Positions 1 through 7,206 of a stretch of DNA of 15,535 nt are shown here, piece after piece. The stretch is from an uncultured bacterium. GTDB taxonomy: Bacteria; Verrucomicrobiota; Kiritimatiellia; RFP12; UBA1067. The stretch covers positions 1-15,535 of the forward strand of contig CACZAK010000107.1 in the NCBI GenBank assembly GCA_902779075.1, written 5' to 3'. Made by a program: the position numbers and the translations under genes. The first letter of the stretch is position 1. Every line of letters begins with the position of its first letter. The notes beneath the pieces are model-generated. The model made no database searches, was not told the DNA's origin, and saw only the letters and a list, made by a program, of their open reading frames with translations.

Positions 1-1124
1 CTGTCGTCGTCCGAAAGCAACAGGTCGAATCCGCCGTGCGCAGGCGTCGCGGAGATCACGCGCGCGGTGAAGCGCACACGGCGCCAGCCGAAGTCCCTGA
101 GCCCTCCGTCGACACGACCTGCCGGCCAGAGGTTGTAATGCGCCATCTTTACGTCTACTGGCTCCGGGAGACGTTTCCTCCCGACTGTCCTGCAAACGGC
201 GCCGTGGAGTTCGCCGAAGCCGCCGATGGAAACCGGGAAGCCCGCGACTTCGACGGCATCCCCGACCTTCGCCTCGTGTTTTCCGCTGCACTCGACCTTA
301 ATTCCGCGCTGCTCGTCCTGCATGAAGAACACTTCGTCGGACGCAACGAACGTGACAGTTCCGCGAACCTTCTTCGCGTGCCCGTTGTATGGAGTCGGCG
401 AGTACGAGAGGATTTCGGAAAGCTTCGTCTCTGGAATGTCGAAGAGCGACGGCGGAGCGTTCTTCGCGACCTTTATGTCCGAAGCGTCGCCTGCCTCAAG
501 TCTCACCCCGAGGAACTCTGCGCGGAGGTTGAAGAGGCTCATGGCGCATCCCGATATCTCAAGCTCTGCGTCGACTGCGTGCGTCCAGGGCTCGGGTCCG
601 CCGGGGACTCTGGCGACAAAGCTTCCGTCAGAGGTGTTGAGAAGAAGCGCCGTGCCGGACTCCGTCTCCCCGGCTCTGTGTGGAGCTACTACGGATTTCA
701 CGAGCACGCCGCTGAGCGTCACGCGCGTGTTCTCCATAGCGCCCCATCCGAGGTCGGCAAGGCGCACGCGCGGCGGAGGCGGAAGAGTGGTCTCGCCTAT
801 CTTGCGGATGACGTCGGCCTTGATTCCGGGTGCGAAGGATAGGCATGCGGTTCTGCCGCGTATCTCCACGATGTCGCCTTGTTTCAGGCTGTCGGAACCC
901 TCGAGGCGCGAGCTTGTCAGCATCTGCGTCTCGCCGAGGAAGTAGACGCCGCGTCCGTTGGGATTCTCCGGATCTGCCGCCACCCCTGAGTTCGCCCGCC
1001 ATTCGGAGGCGACCGTCACGACGCCTGTCGCGACCACTTCGCGTCCGAACTCCGCCTCGTCGCGCGACATGCGCGCGACGTCCGTAAGCGAGAGGGCCGC
1101 AATCAAAAGGGCGGTAGCATGCAT
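1..1124 (-). CDS. Extracytoplasmic OB-fold-repeat protein, probable N-terminal sensor region of a histidine kinase (partial)
   Basis: The frame is open from the ATG at 1124 (minus strand) to the window edge and gives 374 codons without a stop; the C-terminus is outside the window. The protein starts with a short hydrophobic signal-like segment (MHATALLIAALSL). Three to four OB-like beta units follow, around residues 28-110, 130-210, 250-315 and from 340 on. The clearest is unit three, with VRGTVTFV (253-260), FMQDEQRGIKV (267-277), VGDAVEVAGFP (287-297) and a GGFGEL turn (301-306). This order (RG.VTFV, F.QDE..GI.V, GD.VEV.GFP, GGF) is the one I associate with the periplasmic ligand-binding half of verrucomicrobial sensor histidine kinases, which continue into a membrane helix and kinase domains. 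No kinase domain is visible here, so that role is inferred. It is divergent from the polysaccharide operon and would suit a local sensor. It could also be a stand-alone secreted OB-fold or nuclease-associated protein. Confidence 0.72.
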   Translation of the reverse strand, partial: MHATALLIAALSLTDVARMSRDEAEFGREVVATGVVTVASEWRANSGVAADPENPNGRGVYFLGETQMLTSSRLEGSDSLKQGDIVEIRGRTACLSFAPGIKADVIRKIGETTLPPPPRVRLADLGWGAMENTRVTLSGVLVKSVVAPHRAGETESGTALLLNTSDGSFVARVPGGPEPWTHAVDAELEISGCAMSLFNLRAEFLGVRLEAGDASDIKVAKNAPPSLFDIPETKLSEILSYSPTPYNGHAKKVRGTVTFVASDEVFFMQDEQRGIKVECSGKHEAKVGDAVEVAGFPVSIGGFGELHGAVCRTVGRKRLPEPVDVKMAHYNLWPAGRVDGGLRDFGWRRVRFTARVISATPAHGGFDLLLSDDD

Positions 1125-1130
1125 GACACT

Positions 1131-1159
1131 AGATTACAATTTTCCGGAGCGGATGTCAA
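1131..1159 (-). promoter_or_regulatory. Sigma-70-like promoter of the sensor-like gene, predicted leaderless
   Basis: Read on the minus strand there is a perfect -35 box TTGACA (plus-strand 1154-1159), a 17-nt spacer and a -10 box TAATCT (1131-1136). Only six bases separate the -10 box from the ATG at 1124, so the expected start point is the A of the start codon and there is no room for a ribosome binding site. This also supports the choice of start codon. The shared palindrome at 1171-1186 lies 11 nt upstream of the -35 box. Confidence 0.7.
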
Positions 1160-1170
1160 CGGCGGAGATG

Positions 1171-1189
1171 TCACACCTTTGTGTGATAT
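1171..1189. promoter_or_regulatory. Palindromic operator, copy 1
   Basis: TCACACCTTTGTGTGA (1171-1186) is a perfect inverted repeat with 6-bp arms and a 4-nt centre, followed by TAT. The same 19 bases recur at 9945-9963. In both places the sequence sits exactly 21 nt upstream of a -10 hexamer, with its centre near -44.5 relative to the predicted start. The arms (TCACA-N6-TGTGA) are the reverse orientation of a CRP half-site pair, so CRP is not the obvious binder. Its placement, partly overlapping the -35 region, fits an activator. The regulator is not identified. Here the site lies between two divergent genes. Confidence 0.75.
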
Positions 1190-1210
1190 TCCTCTCTCTG
1201 GGCAAAATGG

Positions 1211-1216
1211 TAGAAT
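1211..1216 (+). promoter_or_regulatory. -10 element of the surface-protein/GH51/GH5-GH43 operon
   Basis: TAGAAT lies 21 nt downstream of the operator. The hexamer at a 17-nt spacing (1188-1193, ATTCCT) matches the -35 consensus at only two of six positions, so activation by the operator-binding protein is likely. The predicted start is near 1223, which leaves a leader of about 21 nt holding the ribosome binding site AGGA (1232-1235), 8 nt before the ATG at 1244. Confidence 0.55.
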
Positions 1217-1240
1217 AGCGCCGCAAACGAAAGGAACTAT

Positions 1241-1270
1241 CCCATGTCAGTCAAACCCATGTCAGTCGAA
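1241..1270 (+). repeat. 15-bp tandem duplication across the start codon
   Basis: CCCATGTCAGTCAAA (1241-1255) is followed directly by CCCATGTCAGTCGAA (1256-1270), identical at 14 of 15 positions. The duplication copies the start codon, so the protein begins MSVKP-MSVEI. Only the first ATG has a well-placed ribosome binding site. Confidence 0.9.
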
Positions 1271-4200
1271 ATTGCAGCGTTCTCAGACCGTCATGACCAA
1301 ATCCGGTGTTCACGCAGCGGCGTCTGTATCGGCCTTGCGCTGTTTTTGGGTGCCGTATCAATGTCGGCGCTCTCTGCTGAAATCTGGGCAACGGAGAAAA
1401 ACGGTTCCGTCGCTACGGGGTCGTTCTGGGATGAAGGGGTGTTGCCTGGAGACAGCGACGAAGGAACGCTCAAAAACAGTATTGGTACGCTTGGAGCCGG
1501 AGAATCGTTCAGTGGACAGAATTTCACTGTCGGGCGCGAGGGCACGGCGACCAATGCGGTTTCCGGCGGAACAATGACGCTGTCGGGTGAACTTGCCGTC
1601 GGTAAATGGGGCTCCGGCTGGATGGAGGTCTCGGACGGATCGGTCAGCGTCAGGAAACTCAATCTGGGGCTTTTCGAGAGCGTCGGATACATGGACGTGT
1701 CGGGTGGAACAGTTTCGGTTTCTGGGGACAACTTCTGCGTGGGCGGATACGGCGGCGGCTATGGATGGCTGACCTTGCGCGACGGCGGCGCGATCACAGT
1801 CGCTGACGGGAACGAGTTCCGCGTTTTCGGCGAAGGCGAAGATTCCGTCGGCATCTTCGACATGACGGGCGGAACTCTTGATGTGGCAAAGATTTCAGTC
1901 GGCGGGACTTCTGGCGGCAATCGCGGCAAGGGAACATGGAATTTCTCCGGCGGGGCTGTCACGGTCAGTGGTTCAAGCGATGTGGAAATCGGAAGGAGCA
2001 ACAACAACGAGGGCTTCAACGAGGGCTTCGTAAATCAGACGGGCGGTACGCTCGATTTCTCCGGGCATAACGTTTTCGTCGGGCATGACGGAGGTGTGGG
2101 ACACTACAGGATAACCGGCGGTTCGCTCGTGCAGACGCCGCAGGAAGGGTCGTCGAAGGAGTTTGCCGTAGGTGGATTGAGGGGAAACAATCCGACCAGG
2201 GGTTATATGGAGATTTCCGGTAGCGGGACAAATGTAAGGCTTGACTGGATGATGGTTGGCGGAATAGATTCGTCATGGTGGTCCAAGGGCGCGACCGGCG
2301 TTGTCAACCAGGCGTCTGGCCGTGTCGAAGCGGAGCGTTTGTATCTCGGCGCTGCCATAGGCGAGGCAAGCGGAGATTATACTGTCTCTGGCGGTACCTT
2401 GAAGGTGAATGGCGATTTTCACATCGGTCATCAACGCACGGCATCGGGGCGTATGACGATCAAAGGAGGTGCGGTGACGCATTCAAGCGGCAATCTTACA
2501 ATCGGGCATGAAGGCGATGGCGACGGGATGGGAACGGGCGAGCTGATTGTCGATTCCGGCTCTCTGGTGAATGAGAACGGAGATATTCGTATAGGCGAGA
2601 AGGGCAAAGGAACTTTCACAATGAACGGGGGAGATGTCTCTGCGAAATGGTGGCTAAAGCTTGCGAACGATTCCGCGAACGCAAACGTCTGCACGTTCAA
2701 CTTCAACGGCGGAGTTCTGAAGGTCGCGAAAATATCAAAAGGCGAGGAAAATAACGTCGAAGGAAACAAGAGGTTCAACTGGAACGGCGGCACGTTCCGT
2801 CCGAACAACGGCGATAACACGCCTCTCGACGGCGGTGAATCGTTTCGCATGGATATAGACATCATGGCAGGCGGCGCCGTTGTAGACACGACGGATTGCA
2901 ACAACACGATGTTCAGCCACGACCTCAAGGGTGTCGGCGGCCTGACGAAAAAAGGTGACGGAACTCTCACGCTCACTGGTGCGATTGATCTAAAGCGAGG
3001 CTTCGTCGTGGAACAAGGTTCTGTCGTTGTCGAAAGCGGAAAGATTGAGACGGTTTCGTCCGAGGAGGCCCCCGTGAAGCAGATTGTCGTCGCCGCAGAC
3101 GCATCCCTCGATCTCGGCGGGGCGGAACTATGGGTGCAGAGGTATTCTGTCGATGGAGTCGACCAGGAAGCAGGCACATACTCCGCACACAACGGTACCA
3201 TCCATGTAATTGCGGACTCGGCCCCCGCGGCTTCGACGTGGACTAATGCACTGGGCGACGGTGATGTCACGAACGGCCGCAACTGGGAGTCGAAGAATGC
3301 GGCGGGTGCGACGCTTTACGATGTTGTCCCTACAGCGGAAACCGTCGTTGCAATTCCGTATGGCGAGACGCTGGATATTCCGAGCGGATTCGCTTCTGGC
3401 GAGACCGTTCTTTCCGTTTCCGGCGCGGCGAAGCTTGATGCCGGCAATGCCGCGCCCGAAGTTGCGAAGACCGCGATCGCGTGGTATGACGCAGCTGACG
3501 AATCGACGGTGGCTGTTGACGGCGCCCAGCTCGTCTCCGCCATCGCGAACAAGGGCACGGCGGGTGAAAAACTGGATCTGGAGCTTTATCATTCCGACGG
3601 AACGTACCGCCGGGCATGCTACGACTATGCGACACTGAACGGACGCAAACTCGTCTGCTTCACAAACTCCTACGGATTCGTGTCGAAGTGCGGTGCGGAC
3701 ATCGGCGGAGATCAGGACCGGACGCTTGTCGCCGTTGCAAAAGTCTTCAGCGACACTTTCCCCAATTTCGACAGCGAGGGCAATCCGAAGTACAACGGAG
3801 ACGGAACGCAGTATGACTGGCGTAACAACATCTACTCGATTGGCCTGGAAGAGGGCAATACCTCGGTGGGCGCTTTCAACATTGAAGACATCGGCTGGCG
3901 GCACAACTTTTTCTATCGCGACTGGAGAACCGACAGAGAACTCACGCCCAAAAACAACGACGGTGCTGATGACTACGACTGGGGACGCCCCTGGGCGATT
4001 TGGAGCATGGTATCTAACGACAGGACTGTCAGCGGCGCATTCAAAGATATCAACGGGACAGTGAAGACCTCGGAGAGCGCGGTATCCCTTGCTCTCGGCA
4101 CGTCGTCTGAAAGAGGGAGGATAATGTTCGGGCAGCGCGCAAGAGACAACGAACCGTCGGCAGGTGCCATTGCCGAGGCCTTCGTGTTCGACAGGGCGCT

Positions 4201-4672
4201 GTCGTCAACCGAGATGGATGCGCTCAGAGACTATCTTTCCGCAAAGTGGTTCACGGCTCCTGATTACTCCGCCTTGCCAGATGCGCTGAGTCTTGAAAGC
4301 GGCGCGTCGCTCGATCTTAACGGCAGGCCGGTCGAGTTTGCGAAGGTGTATGGCGGCGGAACGCTGTCTAACGGCGCGGCGACAATTACGGACGCCTTGG
4401 TCGTCACTGTCAACGACGACGGAACGATCGATCCGCTTGCTGTTGACGGCGCTCTTGTGATCGGCGCGAACGCAAGGCTTGTCGTGAAGAACGCGAGGAA
4501 GCTTGTCGGGACGAACCCCGTCGTCGCGGCGAGTGCGACAGAGGGCATCACGGGCGCATTCGCATCGGCGGTGTCCGACCCGGAGGGGCTGCCCCTTCGG
4601 TCCGTAAAGTCCGCTGACGGCAAAAGCATAACAATCGCGCGGCGCGGTGGACTGATGCTGATTCTCCGGTAA
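1244..4672 (+). CDS. Large secreted beta-helix protein with autotransporter-associated repeats and a LamG-like domain
   Basis: 1142 residues. A long charged N-region leads to a hydrophobic core (GVCIGLALFLGAVSMSALSA) with probable cleavage near residue 45. Residues about 60-600 form short repeated beta-strand units of the type GGT.x.V.G.x.VG, typical of a right-handed beta-helix. They end in GVGGLTKKGDGTLTLTG (about residues 563-579), the hallmark of the autotransporter-associated beta-strand repeat (TIGR02601-like). Residues about 745-1002 look like a concanavalin/LamG fold, starting IAWYDAADES and ending in GAIAEAFVFDRALSSTEMDALRDYLSAKW-type sequence. A second beta-rich stretch follows, and the protein ends GGLMLILR. 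No C-terminal outer-membrane barrel is visible, so the name refers to repeat type, not secretion route. It is the first gene of the operon, 23 nt before a GH51 gene, so a role in glycan binding or surface display is a reasonable guess but unproven. By eye its GC content is lower than that of the neighbouring hydrolases. Confidence 0.85.
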   Translation: MSVKPMSVEIAAFSDRHDQIRCSRSGVCIGLALFLGAVSMSALSAEIWATEKNGSVATGSFWDEGVLPGDSDEGTLKNSIGTLGAGESFSGQNFTVGREGTATNAVSGGTMTLSGELAVGKWGSGWMEVSDGSVSVRKLNLGLFESVGYMDVSGGTVSVSGDNFCVGGYGGGYGWLTLRDGGAITVADGNEFRVFGEGEDSVGIFDMTGGTLDVAKISVGGTSGGNRGKGTWNFSGGAVTVSGSSDVEIGRSNNNEGFNEGFVNQTGGTLDFSGHNVFVGHDGGVGHYRITGGSLVQTPQEGSSKEFAVGGLRGNNPTRGYMEISGSGTNVRLDWMMVGGIDSSWWSKGATGVVNQASGRVEAERLYLGAAIGEASGDYTVSGGTLKVNGDFHIGHQRTASGRMTIKGGAVTHSSGNLTIGHEGDGDGMGTGELIVDSGSLVNENGDIRIGEKGKGTFTMNGGDVSAKWWLKLANDSANANVCTFNFNGGVLKVAKISKGEENNVEGNKRFNWNGGTFRPNNGDNTPLDGGESFRMDIDIMAGGAVVDTTDCNNTMFSHDLKGVGGLTKKGDGTLTLTGAIDLKRGFVVEQGSVVVESGKIETVSSEEAPVKQIVVAADASLDLGGAELWVQRYSVDGVDQEAGTYSAHNGTIHVIADSAPAASTWTNALGDGDVTNGRNWESKNAAGATLYDVVPTAETVVAIPYGETLDIPSGFASGETVLSVSGAAKLDAGNAAPEVAKTAIAWYDAADESTVAVDGAQLVSAIANKGTAGEKLDLELYHSDGTYRRACYDYATLNGRKLVCFTNSYGFVSKCGADIGGDQDRTLVAVAKVFSDTFPNFDSEGNPKYNGDGTQYDWRNNIYSIGLEEGNTSVGAFNIEDIGWRHNFFYRDWRTDRELTPKNNDGADDYDWGRPWAIWSMVSNDRTVSGAFKDINGTVKTSESAVSLALGTSSERGRIMFGQRARDNEPSAGAIAEAFVFDRALSSTEMDALRDYLSAKWFTAPDYSALPDALSLESGASLDLNGRPVEFAKVYGGGTLSNGAATITDALVVTVNDDGTIDPLAVDGALVIGANARLVVKNARKLVGTNPVVAASATEGITGAFASAVSDPEGLPLRSVKSADGKSITIARRGGLMLILR

Positions 4673-4686
4673 TGGTCTGCAATAAC

Positions 4687-4692
4687 AGGAGG
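4687..4692 (+). promoter_or_regulatory. Ribosome binding site that decides the GH51 start
   Basis: AGGAGG lies just upstream of the ATG at 4696. An earlier in-frame ATG at 4672 overlaps the previous stop codon (TAATG) but has no Shine-Dalgarno sequence. The 4696 start also gives a standard signal peptide beginning MKTTLTALAAAA. Confidence 0.65.
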
Positions 4693-4695
4693 AAA

Positions 4696-7176
4696 ATGAA
4701 AACGACTTTGACGGCATTGGCGGCAGCGGCAATCGCGGTCACGGCATTTGGAGGAGTCCGGATCGCAATCGATCCCGCCGCGAAGGGACACGACGTTCCG
4801 AAGACGCTGTACGGAATCTTCTTCGAGGACATCAACCATGCGGCGGACGGCGGGGTGTATCCAGAGCTGATCGAGAACCGCGGATTCGACTGGAAGACGA
4901 AGGATCTCGAGGGTTGGCAGACCGACTTCCGCGGAGACGCGATGGCACGTGTATCGCTTCAGGACGGACGCCCCGTGCATCCCGCGACGGCGCGCCATCT
5001 GCGCATCGAATGCTTCGGCGCGGGCGATGGATGCGGCGTAAGGAACTTCGGCTACGGCGGCATAAGCGTGGAGGCGGGGAAGAAGTACGACCTCACGTTC
5101 TATGCGCGCGGACTCGACGGCTACAGGGGCGGCTTGAGGTGCGTCATCGAACGCGGCGGACGCGTCCTCTGCGAGGCGAAGGTCGCCAACAAAGACATGA
5201 GCGTCTCGCCGGCAAAGGAGTCCGTCGACTTCGAGCTTCCCGAATGGAAGCGACACGCGTTTGTGTTCGAGCCGCGCGAGACGGTTGCGGACGGCACATT
5301 CTCGATTCTCCTCGATGCACCCGGAGCGGTCGAGATCGAGCAGGTTTCGCTGTATCCGCAGGACACGTTCAACGGGAGAAAGAACGGACTTCGCAAAGAC
5401 CTTGTGAAGTGGCTGAAGGACATGAAGCCGGGCGTCCTGCGATTCCCGGGCGGATGCATCGCCGAGGGCCACGACTTCCAGCACTGGTTCGACTGGAAGC
5501 GCACCGTCGGCGCGCTCGAGCGACGCGAGACGATCTGGAACACGTGGGGGTACTGGCAGTCGATGGGGCTCGGCTACTACGAGTACTTCTGCCTTGCCGA
5601 GGATATCGGCGCGGAGCCGCTCCCTATCTGCATCGCAGGCCTCACGTGCCAGTTCCGCGGGCCTAAGTTCGCTCCGATGGAGTCGATGGAATACTTTGCG
5701 GACAACATCTGCGACCTCATCGACTTCGCGAACGCAGATCCCGAGACTAACGTCTGGGCGAAGCTCAGGGCCGACATGGGGCATCCGGCGCCGTTCAACC
5801 TCAAGATGGTCGGCGTCGGAAACGAGAACTGGGACAAGGTGTTCCTCGACCGCTATCTCGCGGTTTCCGAAATCGTAAGGAAGCGCCATCCCGAAATCCG
5901 AATCGTCTCCTCCTCCGGAGCGCAGCCGGGTGGCAGGGAGTTCGAGCTCGCGTGGAGCACCCTGACCGACAGGACGGCCGACGTCATCGACGAGCATTAC
6001 TACATCGAGCCGCACTGGATGATCGACACGGAGTCGCGCTACGACAGATACGCGCGCACGGGCAGGCCACATGTCTACGCCGGAGAATACGCCGCACACG
6101 AGCCCGATCGCGCGAACAACCTTCATTCCGCGCTCTGCGAGGCCGTCGCGATGACCGGTTTCGAGCGCAACTCGGACGTCGTCGAGATGACGAGCTACGC
6201 GCCGCTGTTCAACAAGGTGGGGTGGAACGGATGGAAGCCCGACCTGATCTGGTTCGACAACCTCAGGTCGTTCGGAACTCCCAACTACTACGTGCAGAGG
6301 ATGTTTTCCGCGAACCGTCCGACGAAGTACCGTCCGTCGACGGCCGAAGGCGCTGAAACCTCCCCGAAGCCTAAGGGCGCCGTAGGCTTCAGCATGTGGA
6401 CGAGCGTTGCCGAGTTCAAGGACATCAAGGTGACTGCTGCGGACGGAGGAACGCTCTTCAAAGGCTTCCCCGAGATTGAGAAGTGCCCGCGCGGACCCGG
6501 CGCGCGCTGGCGCATGGTCGACGGAGCGATGCGTCAGGAGAACGGCGAGGCGACCTGGGACAGCGAGATCACGTTTGGCGATGCCGGCTGGCGCGACTAC
6601 GACTTCACGTGCAGGGCGAGGAAGGTCTCTGGCAAAGAAGGCTTTGCGCTGCGCTTCTGCGTTGATACAAAACGCAGCCTTACCCTGAACATAGGAGGGT
6701 GGGGCAATACGCGCACAGCTCTCCAGAGCGGAGGATACGAAATACCGGAATCGGCATCTTGTCCGTTCACTGTCGAGGAGGGGCGTTGGTACGACGTCGC
6801 GGTCTCGGTGCGCGGGGGGAAGGTGTCCGCGAAGATCGACGGCAAGGCGCTGTGGAATGACGTCGAGGTCGCGAGCAAGCCGCTGAGGACGTTCTACCAC
6901 GTCTGCGGAATGGACGAGTCGACGAACGAATACATCGTCAAATGCGTCAACCTTGACGCGGATGGACGCCGCAGGGTCACCGTGGACTTTGGCGAAAGGC
7001 TTCCGTCCGGATTCGTCAAGATCGAGTCTCTCTCCGGCGATCCGAAGGTCGTCAACGACCTCGATAATCCGACGCGCTGCGCGACAAAGTTCTCCGCGAT
7101 GGCGTTCGCCGGAGGGACGTCTTTCTCCGCCGAAGTCGAGCCGTTCTCACTCACCGTGTTCAGGATCGGCAGGTAA
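4696..7176 (+). CDS. Secreted GH51 alpha-L-arabinofuranosidase
   Basis: 826 residues from the ATG at 4696; a start at 4672 would add eight. The signal peptide is MKTTLTALAAAAIAVTAFGG. The motif LYGIFFEDINHAADGGVYPEL followed by NRGFDW is diagnostic of GH51. A carbohydrate-binding-like beta-sandwich (about residues 75-225) precedes the barrel, as in the longer, eukaryote-like GH51 group. The likely acid/base is E377 in GVGNENW and the likely nucleophile is E464 in YAGEYAA. After the barrel, an inserted concanavalin-like domain (about residues 560-735, starting GAVGFSMWTSVAEFKDIKV) interrupts the C-terminal beta domain. The enzyme should release terminal arabinofuranose from arabinoxylan, arabinan or arabinosylated xyloglucan. 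It sits 30 nt before the GH5-GH43 gene and is presumably co-transcribed. A close paralogue begins at 14537. Confidence 0.93.
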   Translation: MKTTLTALAAAAIAVTAFGGVRIAIDPAAKGHDVPKTLYGIFFEDINHAADGGVYPELIENRGFDWKTKDLEGWQTDFRGDAMARVSLQDGRPVHPATARHLRIECFGAGDGCGVRNFGYGGISVEAGKKYDLTFYARGLDGYRGGLRCVIERGGRVLCEAKVANKDMSVSPAKESVDFELPEWKRHAFVFEPRETVADGTFSILLDAPGAVEIEQVSLYPQDTFNGRKNGLRKDLVKWLKDMKPGVLRFPGGCIAEGHDFQHWFDWKRTVGALERRETIWNTWGYWQSMGLGYYEYFCLAEDIGAEPLPICIAGLTCQFRGPKFAPMESMEYFADNICDLIDFANADPETNVWAKLRADMGHPAPFNLKMVGVGNENWDKVFLDRYLAVSEIVRKRHPEIRIVSSSGAQPGGREFELAWSTLTDRTADVIDEHYYIEPHWMIDTESRYDRYARTGRPHVYAGEYAAHEPDRANNLHSALCEAVAMTGFERNSDVVEMTSYAPLFNKVGWNGWKPDLIWFDNLRSFGTPNYYVQRMFSANRPTKYRPSTAEGAETSPKPKGAVGFSMWTSVAEFKDIKVTAADGGTLFKGFPEIEKCPRGPGARWRMVDGAMRQENGEATWDSEITFGDAGWRDYDFTCRARKVSGKEGFALRFCVDTKRSLTLNIGGWGNTRTALQSGGYEIPESASCPFTVEEGRWYDVAVSVRGGKVSAKIDGKALWNDVEVASKPLRTFYHVCGMDESTNEYIVKCVNLDADGRRRVTVDFGERLPSGFVKIESLSGDPKVVNDLDNPTRCATKFSAMAFAGGTSFSAEVEPFSLTVFRIGR

Positions 7177-7206
7177 TGCACATAATCAGGCAAGGGACCG
7201 CCGGAG

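Noticed and set aside
36..945. Long plus-strand reading frames at 36-842 and 226-945
   Set aside because: They are arginine- or serine-rich with no recognisable domains, and lie opposite the uninterrupted minus-strand frame (1-1124) that has a signal-like start, coherent beta repeats and a consensus promoter.
1171..1186. CRP/FNR-type site
   Set aside because: CRP sites read TGTGA-N6-TCACA; here the arms are in the opposite order (TCACA-N6-TGTGA).
4264..6900. 878-residue minus-strand frame across the first GH51
   Set aside because: High GC content keeps the frame opposite the GH51 gene open. The protein has no domain logic, is rich in Arg, Val, His and Leu as shadow frames are, and GH51 motifs on the plus strand are unambiguous.
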